Made by a program: the position numbers and the translations under genes. From positions 13,330,001-13,394,000 of the forward strand of contig NC_003281.10 of assembly GCF_000002985.6 (NCBI RefSeq): 64,000 bases of DNA, read 5' to 3'. The notes beneath the pieces are model-generated. The model saw only the letters and a program-made list of their open reading frames with translations. It was not told the DNA's origin and searched no databases. Positions 56,199 to 64,000 of the stretch are shown piece after piece (position 1 is the stretch's first letter; each line of letters opens with the position of its first letter). The stretch is from Caenorhabditis elegans (lineage: Eukaryota; Nematoda; Chromadorea; Rhabditida; Rhabditidae).

Positions 56199-58275
56199 AT
56201 GAGAGAAGAGCCAACATTGCTCAATCTTCCAAATGAAGTCTTGTTGAAGGTTTGTACCATTAAGCCCAACAGAAAACCATTCATTTTTTAGGTTATCCGT
56301 AACTTGCCACGTCATGATATATTCTTTGGTGTTGCTCATGTAAATAATCGGTTTCGAGGATTGGTGCAAAAGAATTTGAAAACTATCAGACTGTGGGTTA
56401 ATAAAACTGTTTGCCTACCTATACCCACAAGCCTGCCTACATGCCAAAAATTATGTCTACCTACAAACCTATCTATACCTGCATGCCTGCCCATCTACCT
56501 ACAAGGCTACGTACCTGGCCACATGCCTACGCACCTGTCTACCTAACATAAGTATTTATCTATCCCTTACATGCATATCTATCTACATACTTGCATACTT
56601 GCCTACTTGCCTACATGCCTACCTAGATTCATTCCAATATATTTTTGACATGTTCAGAAATTTCTCAATTTTTATCAATATTTGTAATTCCCATATTTTC
56701 CAGATTTGAAGCTCACTGCCACGTCAACATCGTAGACAACAGACCTCTATCAAAATACCGCGAAGATGGAACTGACCCGATTATCACATACAGTTTCACA
56801 CTATTTGATACACGAGGACCTGGTTTGTAAACTACTAGAAGATCATCTAAAAACTTACCATATTTCAGAGTTTACACAAAAACGGCGTCTGTGCCTCCGC
56901 GGAAATGATGTTCGATACAAGGAGCTTCATGTTTCCCATTTCAGCGATTCAACAATGCAAGCTCAATTTGAAAGAGTTGGAACAAGACATGATGTTTCAG
57001 TTTCTCCAATTACTACAAGAACGGTAAGTTTTCTTAAAAATTATCTTTACTCCGTAAAAATTTTATTCAGCTCCTGGCCTACATGAATTTGCAAGCAATC
57101 AGATTTCAAGTTCGGAAGCAATGCAAACCAGAGTCTCAAAGAATTGAGGATAACTTTTTTGCTGACTGTTTAACGTTTTTTGATAAAGTTTGCGGTCGAG
57201 TAGAAATCAAGTAAGTTGCACATTTTCCTTACTATTTTTACAATAATACTTTAGATCTCTGCTCCTCTGCTCAAAAACCATCCTGTTCCCTTGGCAACTT
57301 GCACCAAAGTCACTGATAAAGCTATCAGAACTTCAAGGTCTTCAAAACTTGATTTTGGAAAATATGACAACCTTCGATCCATTCTCAAGTTTTCTGAAAC
57401 TTCCCACTAAGAATCTGGCGAGTTTGCAATTCCGATTAGATCCCAGGCATCGGATGGATATTGATCAAATGACAATGGCACCAGTAAATGGTAGGTTTCA
57501 AAAAATTACTAAAATACTTCTGGCATACAGAACTGATCAAAAAAGGGTATAATTTTTCAGGATCACTTCTAAAAATTTTATCATCATCTGCAGTTTACCG
57601 TCTTGATTTCTCCGCTTACACGGAAGTTTCTCAAATTGTCAGTGCCATCGATGCAGTTGACATGTGCTTTTTTATCGAGGTACTTCACAAATTATTAACT
57701 TGAAATTCAAACTTCTTCAGAAATGGCACTATTCCCCCAAACCATGGATTATCAAAGGAATCTCATTCAACTCTACAGTTACAATCGATGAATTTCGAAT
57801 TGCAGTCTATAAAACTTTACCGTGAGTTTCAAGTTTGAGACATGGTGCATTGGCTTCTCCACTTCGAAAATTGCGTCACACGCGTCTGAATTTCCAGCAA
57901 TTTTGTAGATCAAACGGGGAGGGATAGGGCTCGCTTATAATACTTTTAGGAAATCTAGTTTGGCTGCTATCTGAAAAGCCATTCCGGCTCTGAATTTTTT
58001 GATTAGAAATCATCGATGAAGCGCGTTTGCATTCATCTAGCAATTGGTGAAAAATTAATAAAATATGTTTCAGGCCAAACTTCGCCATACCTGTCCCCTA
58101 CTGTCGATTTCAAACAAGCCATCGAACCTCGATGGGCATCGTTTTGGAATTGGCATGCTACGCAAACGGAGTGAGTTTTCTTTTTGATTTGAATTATAAA
58201 AAAAAATCAATAAATTCGAATTTTCAGACAGCAACCCAGTGGATCATTCGTACCGGTTACATAAATTCGTGTTAG
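56199..58275 (+). CDS. F-box protein
   Basis: Ten exons join in frame: 56199-56249, 56292-56392, 56704-56822, 56869-57023, 57071-57210, 57255-57490, 57561-57679, 57721-57821, 58074-58170, 58228-58275, giving 388 residues. Residues 8-48 are an F-box: LLNLPNEVLLKVIRNLPRHD, then HVNNRFRGLVQKNL. The remainder contains leucine-rich stretches (LQGLQNLILENM, KNLASLQFRL), consistent with an F-box-associated substrate-binding region typical of the large nematode family. It should bind SKP1-like proteins and present targets for ubiquitination. Intron 2 carries a CTACC/GCCTA repeat array (56405-56630). The start ATG is the first in frame with the F-box after an acceptor (ttttcag) at about 56149. Confidence 0.85.
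56405..56630. repeat. CTACC/TGCCTA array in F-box gene intron
   Basis: Repeated tgcctacctataccc, catgcctgcccatctacctac and similar units on the + strand, complementary in sense to the array at 2213-2440. Confidence 0.65.
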
Positions 58276-59406
58276 ACGAACCATCAATTTTTCGGTGAAA
58301 ATCAATATTTTGCTCAGTGATTCTGTATTTTTAAATTTTGTATATAAACGGGTTAATCATATTTAATGTTTTAATTTTTCTCTTTAATGAATTTTTTTTA
58401 GTGATTAAGCATCAGTCTTGAATCGAGAAAAATAATGTTAAATTTCAGAACAAATAAAACACATTAAAAATGTTAAAGGTAAATTGGTTTTTTTTGAGCT
58501 TCCAGGCTCTCAGTCTTTGAACCCATAAATGTTATCAAAAAGTTGCATAAAGACCCAGAAATTCTACAAAATAAGATAACAGGGAGTTTGAAATTACAGT
58601 ACTCTTTAACGGCGCGCACCTTATTATAGTGAGCAAAATTTTGTCGTGTCGAGACCGGGAACCGTACTTTCGTGTTCAATTTTGCAAACTTCGCATCCGG
58701 GTAATAGTTTGATTTTGATTCCTCACTCAGATTCATTGAAATACATAAATATAAACATTTTATTAGGTCTCATGTTTCCCCCACTTTCGATAAGATATTG
58801 TTGTTTGCGAAAATTCGGTCAATTATCAACAAATTGTTCGATAAGATAAGCATTGACTGCTCTTTAAAACTGCACATTCTGGCCAGTTTTCGTTTATTAC
58901 GATTTTTGGAACGATTTCTGGAGTTTAAGAATTTTTTTCGATTTGCAATGAATAGAATTTCGAAAGTTGATGTCAAAGTGAACATTTTGACTTTTCTACA
59001 GTTCCGGTTCAGCAGTTTTTCCGGCGCCAAAAATAGGTTAAATGCCGCGAAAATTGTCAGTTTTGTCTCACTTTCGAAATTTCGAAACATATTTATCAAG
59101 AACGAGGCTGTCATTTTCAGTATTTAAATTTGATTCGATTTCACTATTTTAACTTTACCATTTTTCCTACATGGCGCTCTTTTGGAATTCTTTGAAATTA
59201 AAAAAAAAATATTATTTTGAAAAAAATAATTAATGAACAAGTGTTTTCCCTCCAAGACGCAAGAATTATTTTTCTGTGTGCGCCTTTAAAACTTACAGTA
59301 AACCAGACGGTCAAATTTCTTCATTTTTATTGAAATTATTCAAAGTTTTCTGATTTCTAGAAATTTCTTTTTTTTTCCTAATTTTCTAATTTGATTTCAG
59401 CCCAGA
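58276..59406. other. Intergenic region between F-box gene and isomerase gene
   Basis: Contains a half palindromic element (58587-58672: cagtactctttaacggcgcgcacc ... gtcgtgtcgagaccggg). A likely trans-splice acceptor (tttgatttcag) ends at 59400. No gene. Confidence 0.6.
58587..58672. mobile_element. Half copy of 'gtctcgacacga' palindromic repeat
   Basis: Matches the right half of the elements at 18464-18710 and 20855-21095. The matching left half is not seen nearby. Confidence 0.5.
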
Positions 59407-60713
59407 ATGAAATTGATTATCGAGGAGAACGCCGATAAAGTCGCCGAATTCGCTGCTCGATATGTCGTTACAAAGATCAATGAAGCGACTGAAAATGGAA
59501 AATATCTCGTCTTAGGACTGCCAACCGGCTCAACTCCACTCGGAATGTACAAGAAACTCATCGAATTCTACAATGCCGGAGTTATCTCCTTTGAAAAAGT
59601 GAAAACTTTTAATATGGACGAGTATGTCGGTGAGAAAAATTTGATATTTCTTTAATTAGTTGAAATTAATAAATATTTCCAGATCTTCCACGTGACCATA
59701 CAGAATCGTATCACTCCTTCATGTTTGACAACTTTTTCCGACACATTGACATTAATCCAGCTAATGTAATTTTTTTGATTTTGTTGTTTTTTTTTTTTCG
59801 CCAAATGTGGTTCCAAAGTCAATAATTTCAGATTCACATTCTCGACGGAAATACGTCTGATCACGAGAAGGAGTGTGAAGAGTACGAGCGTAAAATCAAA
59901 GAATCTGGCGGAATCGATTTATTTGTCGGTGGAATTGGTCCAGATGGCCATATTGCGTTCAATGAGCCCGGAAGTTCGCTGGCAAGCCGTACACGTATCA
60001 AGACCCTCAACGAGGATACAATTCAGGTGCGCGCCAGAAAAATTCTCAATGGAGCGCGCCGTGTTGTGTCGATTTACGATTTTTCTTCAGTTTTGTCGGA
60101 AAAAATGTTCCATTGACAACAATAATCCGACGAAATTGAACGAAATTTGTTGGAAAACGTCAATCATCTCGTAAATTGACATGTCACAGCGCGCTCCAAT
60201 GAGAATGTTTCTGACGCGCGTTTGAAAGTCGTCTTAAAATAATTGAATTTTTCGCGCTACATTGACAATTGCCTGCTGGAAAGTCGTGTACTCCACACGG
60301 ACAAATACATTTAGCGTTGCAACTAAACCCCGGCCTTGGCCGAGTCAAAATGAGCCAGAACCGCGTGTGCACATAGATATTTGGAATCAGGAGTAAAATA
60401 ATAATTCCAGGCTAACGCTCGTTTCTTCGGTGGAGACATCACAAAAGTGCCAACACAAGCTCTGACAGTCGGCGTCCAGACTGTAATGGATGCTCGTGAA
60501 GTGATGATTCTCATCACAGGATCACACAAAGCGCTGGCTCTTCATCAGGCAATCGAATGCGGAATCTCTCACATGTGTACGGTCTCTGCGATGCAGATGC
60601 ATCGATGTGCAACGTTTATTGCCGACGAAGATGCCACGTTGGAGTTGAAAGTGAAGACGGTCAAATATTTCAAAGGATTAATGAATCATCATCGTTCACT
60701 TGTCATGTTTTAA
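59407..60713 (+). CDS. Glucosamine-6-phosphate isomerase/deaminase
   Basis: Exons 59407-59629, 59683-59765, 59832-60026 and 60411-60713 encode 267 residues, the standard size. Family landmarks: [18 protein letters not shown] (phosphate loop), [12 protein letters not shown] (catalytic Asp), [17 protein letters not shown] (ring-opening Asp-Gly-His) and [12 protein letters not shown]. The enzyme interconverts glucosamine 6-phosphate with fructose 6-phosphate and ammonia, setting hexosamine flow toward glycolysis. It is cytosolic. An acceptor six bases before the ATG suggests a trans-spliced message, and AATAAA lies at 60840. Intron 3 contains an imperfect palindrome (60028-60224). The gene converges with dnj-17, whose stop is about 210 bp away. 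Confidence 0.95.
60028..60224. mobile_element. Palindromic repeat in isomerase intron
   Basis: gcgcgccagaaaaattctcaatggagcgcg ... gtcgatttacg is mirrored by cgtaaattgacatgtcacagcgcgctccaatgagaatgtttctgacgcgcg. About 200 bp, no coding sequence. Confidence 0.65.
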
Positions 60714-60839
60714 TCTGTATTACTTTTTTTCATGTACCCTTCCACTAATTTTCACTGTAACTTTCACTGTAACTTTGAATACTAAATATTGAACATTTTG
60801 GTACTCATTATTTGCCCATTATTCTTCCCGAAACATTTC

Positions 60840-60845
60840 AATAAA
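60840..60845 (+). terminator. Poly(A) signal of the isomerase gene
   Basis: AATAAA about 127 bases after the stop codon, in the convergent gap with dnj-17. Confidence 0.6.
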
Positions 60846-60924
60846 ATTGAATTTTGAAAAATATTTATTAAACTTTCACAAACAAAACAATTAGAACAAG
60901 AATAAATACCAAAAAAAAAATGTT

Positions 60925-63335
60925 TCACCAATCCTCATCATCCCCCTTATTTCCACGTTGTCCCTTCTTATTTTTCGCCTTCTTCTGTCCTTTTTCTCCT
61001 GGTTTGTTGATGAGCAACGTGGCGTGTCCGGTTTCTTGTAAATGAGCAAATAACCTGGTCCGGCTATCGAATACCTCACGGCATTTATCACAAATTGCAG
61101 ATTTTGGTTCAGTTGACTTCGGTGCTTCTTCCTCTACTGTCGCCGATGGGTTTTGATTTTTATCAGCTGAAAACAAAATTTTTGTTTTTGTTTTAAAGAT
61201 TTTGCAATTCTACAAAATGTACCTCTTCTCTTCTTTTTCTCTTTCTTAACAACTTCCGGGGTACATTCCTTTTCCTCTTCCTCCGGCTGCTCATTTTCCA
61301 CGGGCGGCGCTTCCTGAATCTCGGCTTCTACTGCTTCTGTTTCTTCCACATCAAATATTCCATTCCCCTTTTTCCTATCCTTTCTCTTATTCTTCTTTCC
61401 TTTCGGTGTTTCGTCGGGTTTCGGTTCTGCTTCGGTGAAAATCGTGGAATCTTCTTCTTTCATATGCTTTTTCAGCTCATTCAGCTGACGGATGTGTTGC
61501 TTCGAGTTCTCATGATTCAACTTGGCGTTTCTGAAATTAAGTTTGAAGAATATTATAGAGATGAATATAATCAGACTTTTGAAATTGAGGTGCAAGCGCG
61601 CTCCACGGACAAAAGTTGGGTCTCGTTAGGTAGTGGCGGTAAATCCATAATTTTAAACGTTTTCAATATTTTTTCGTATTTTTTGTCTCTCACTTTTCTT
61701 CAAGGATTTTCATTTTTTTCTAAAATAATCAAAAAATCAAAAAAATTATTTTTCAGAAAATTGACACACAATTTCAACTTTTTTATAAAGTTTTGTATAT
61801 TTTGATAAGAAAAATTAGTCTTTTTTCTTTTTTTTTATATCGGAAAATTACATATCGATTTTTTTTTAGTTTTGGTTCATTCCAATTCGAAAAAAAAATT
61901 CTCGATGTTTTTTTAAAAATTTTTTCAATATTTCAAAAAATTTGATTTTTAGAAAAATGACCTCAAATTTTTCAATTTTTCTTCTTTTTTTTCATTTTTT
62001 AAACGTTTTATTTAGATTTTTCGATTTTAAAAGATCAAAAAAAAATTTTTTAAAGGAGTTCCGATAAATCTATAATTTTCGTTTTTCAATTCTCAATGTT
62101 TCGATTATTGTGCATTTTTTAAGCTTTTTTTTAAACAAAAATCGTTTGAAATTAAGGTTTTGCAGCCAATGCCTAACAAGACCCAACTTTGGAGGCGGAG
62201 CGATTTAATTTTTCCGTGAAGCGTACTTGCATCTCCATTTCAAAAATGGCATTTTTCTGCGTCTTTATAATATTCTGCTTACACAGTTTTGAACGATTTG
62301 CTACAAACAACACAATATGGAAGTTCTTCTCCTTCTTCATCACATTCATCACTACAAGTATCGTAATCCTCGGCCATTTGTAGACTAACTTCAATCAAAT
62401 GAGCAAGACGGGCTGCCTCGGCTTCTTTGTCGTTCAGATATGAGTTGGCTAGCCTGAAAAATTCAATTTTTTCCTTATTTTTCACAATTTCGGAACTTAC
62501 TCTTGATTTTTGGCGATCTGCTTTTTTCGATTATCAGCTTGTTTCTTATGTGCTTCCAATTTTTTTTGCTCCAAAATTTCCCTATATGCTTTGACACGTG
62601 GATCACGTTTTCGAACAAAAGCGACCAGATTCTGAAAAATTTTGTTAAATTTAAATTTAAAATTAAATATTCCGGACAATCATACCCTAATTTGCTCGTT
62701 CCTTTCCTGCTTTCCGACATCCCTAAACTTCTTATTTTCCTGATCGATTTGCCGTGATTCGAATCGATTTGAAGCCTGTGTGATATCATAATGATCCAGC
62801 CAGGCAAAAGAGCGAGTTGTCGAAAAAGAGCTCCAAAAACCGTAGAAACCATTCACAGTTTGCTCCAAATCGGTATCCTTGTCGCCAAACTCTGGATAGA
62901 CTATTGTTGAATCGTTGTACGCATCATATTCCTCAGAAACTAGGATATTGAAGACTTTCCGGTAGACAGTGAAGAAGCCCTGTAATTTATAATTTTGATT
63001 TACTTTTTAGATTTCATTCTCACATTTTTATCGTTTTCATATCCTTGATAGCAAGAAGCGGTGAAATAGGGGAACAAATCCGTGGATTGTTCCTCGAAAT
63101 CCGTATTTTTTCCCTTCAGAATACTTTCTCTATGTCTATCGTAAAATTCGCGTTCTCGTGGATCACTCAAAACGTCGTACGCAGCTTGAAGAAGCCTAAA
63201 TTGCTGAGTACACTCTTCGATGCGATCCGGATTTTTGTCGGGATGCCATTTGAGCGCTAGTTTTCTGTAGTTCTTTTTGATTTTATCGTCATCAGCGTCG
63301 CGTTCAACTTCGAGCACTTCGTAATGGCATTTCAT
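60925..63335 (-). CDS. dnj-17: J-domain protein, DNAJC21/Jjj1 homologue
   Basis: Minus exons 63024-63335, 62686-62979, 62501-62631, 62283-62453, 61223-61530 and 60925-61166 encode 485 residues. The J domain occupies about 1-70 with the essential HPD ([13 protein letters not shown]). A DNAJC21-type middle ([21 protein letters not shown]) and a basic coiled segment ([20 protein letters not shown]) follow. Two U1-like C2H2 zinc fingers are seen: [10 protein letters not shown]...NHENSKQH at about 290-313 and [23 protein letters not shown] near 430-453. Long charged linkers and a Lys/Gly-rich tail complete it. Yeast Jjj1 and human DNAJC21 stimulate Hsp70 to release shuttling factors from cytoplasmic 60S ribosomal precursors; the same role is expected. 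Intron 4 carries a 640-bp inverted-repeat element. Confidence 0.94.
61591..62231. mobile_element. Long palindromic element, 'gggtctcgttagg' family
   Basis: Left arm gcaagcgcgctccacggacaaaagttgggtctcgttagg; right arm cctaacaagacccaactttggaggcggagcg ... ccgtgaagcgtacttgc. The arms are about 600 bp apart with AT-rich middle. It fills intron 4 of dnj-17, so the pre-mRNA would contain a long hairpin. Confidence 0.7.
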
Positions 63336-63626
63336 AGCTGAAATATTTAAAATTTACTCTAAATATGATTTTATTTTATAAATTGAAATGAATAGTTCAT
63401 GCGAAACCATTTAAATAATAATAGAAACAAGAAAAAGAATTAAATGAAAAGAAAAAGTTATCTATCGTCTCTCCTTTCCACACGATGTCTCGCCATCTAC
63501 ATTAGAGCGCAATTGTAAAAAAATAATTTCCTATATTTTTTCCCACGATGTTTTGACGAATTCTGAGAAGCTAATTCACATTTTCCTGTTGTGATTCATA
63601 TTAAATGTTGTTGAGCTAAATAAGAG
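63336..63626. other. dnj-17 upstream region
   Basis: Short AT-rich promoter region (CT-rich tctctcctttcc at about 63468) upstream of dnj-17. No other feature. Confidence 0.5.
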
Positions 63627-63881
63627 CTATCGATTGATATGTCTGCCAAATTTCTTGCAAAAATATAACTGATAAAACTCTCGATAACAAAAGTTCGTTT
63701 CGAGTTCAAGCTCGGAAACCGATTTCCAAAATGTTGTTTCATCTTTATTTTCCTGAATTCCATCAAGTTTTCCCTCATTTAACATTAAAAATCTGTGTCT
63801 CTGATCACTCGTTGATACCAGTATCACATTAAAATCGTCCTTGACGTCGTCCACGCGGCCAATTTGTCCTTCAACCTCCAT
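63627..63881 (-). CDS. Possible small 84-residue protein, divergent from qdpr-1
   Basis: A minus-strand ORF starts at the ATG at 63879-63881 and stops at 63627. The predicted protein is acidic with a balanced composition (MEVEGQIGRVDDVKDDFNVI ... RHRFLMLNEGKLDGIQENKD ... ETNFCYREFYQLYF). It contains no signal peptide or known motif. The frame also stays open upstream to about 63989, where it overlaps qdpr-1 antisense. The start lies 37 bp from the qdpr-1 start on the other strand, so a shared bidirectional promoter would be needed. It is real-looking but could be part of a longer spliced gene or chance. Confidence 0.4.
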   Translation of the reverse strand: MEVEGQIGRVDDVKDDFNVILVSTSDQRHRFLMLNEGKLDGIQENKDETTFWKSVSELELETNFCYREFYQLYFCKKFGRHINR

Positions 63882-63918
63882 ATTGTCATTCTTTACTTTT
63901 TCCTTGCAGTTTCGAACA

Positions 63919-64000
63919 ATGTCCAGTGGAAAAGTTATCGTATACGGAGGCAAAGGCGCACTTGGATCTGCTATTCTTGAATTCTTCAAGAAAAATGGTT
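63919..64000 (+). CDS. qdpr-1: Dihydropteridine reductase, 5' end only
   Basis: Starts MSSGKVIVYGGKGALGSAIL and is cut by the window edge after 27 codons. The GGKGALGSA loop is the NAD(P)-binding Rossmann glycine motif, and the wording matches dihydropteridine reductases, which regenerate tetrahydrobiopterin from the quinonoid dihydro form for aromatic amino acid hydroxylases. An acceptor (tccttgcag) ends at 63909, nine bases before the ATG. The assignment rests on a short N-terminus plus the conserved neighbour order with dnj-17. Confidence 0.8.
   Translation, partial: MSSGKVIVYGGKGALGSAILEFFKKNG

Noticed and set aside
61464-61805. Plus-strand ORF across a dnj-17 exon edge
   Set aside because: Half antisense to coding exon 5 and half AT-rich palindromic element; no splice or start support.

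Overview
The window looks like nematode nuclear DNA, almost certainly Caenorhabditis elegans. Evidence: AT-rich sequence, short introns with TTTTCAG-type acceptors, trans-splice-like acceptors just before start codons, many small palindromic transposon-like repeats, and a recognisable gene order (nud-1, an NC2-beta/Dr1 gene, ife-1, acaa-2, mtm-6 ... lis-1 ... dnj-17, qdpr-1). From memory this order belongs to the right part of chromosome III; that placement is recall, not a search. All gene models were built by hand: each listed exon chain was checked for GT..AG borders and reading-frame continuity, except where a break is reported.

Layout. 1-4.4 kb has no convincing gene, only degenerate repeats. 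4.4-10.1 kb: a single-pass membrane protein (+), an unrecognised six-exon gene (-) with a fresh 315-bp tandem duplication in its last intron, and two very small ORFs. 11.5-25.5 kb: five genes on the + strand: nud-1 (dynein cofactor), a Dr1-like histone-fold repressor, ife-1 (eIF4E), acaa-2 (thiolase) and mtm-6 (myotubularin phosphatase with alternative first exons). 27-41 kb: four fast-evolving minus-strand genes: an F-box-like protein, a remarkable membrane-anchored PP1-like pseudophosphatase, an F-box protein with a frame problem, and a Ly6-type GPI-anchored protein whose intron holds satellite arrays. 41.7-50.3 kb (-): lis-1, an eight-cysteine secreted peptide, and a REEP5/Yop1-type ER-shaping protein. 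50.3-56.2 kb has no gene. 56.2-64 kb: an F-box protein (+), glucosamine-6-phosphate isomerase (+), dnj-17/DNAJC21 (-), a possible small gene (-), and the first codons of qdpr-1 (+), cut by the window end.

Functional links: nud-1 and lis-1 act in the same dynein pathway and lie about 30 kb apart. acaa-2, mtm-6, the isomerase and qdpr-1 are separate housekeeping or signalling functions. The most unusual item is the minus-strand gene at 31.3-35.2 kb: signal peptide, cysteine-rich ectodomain, transmembrane helix, basic linker and a PP1-fold domain in which every metal-binding motif is altered, with an in-frame TAA inside that domain. Most remaining sequence is introns and intergenic DNA filled with at least five families of palindromic elements.
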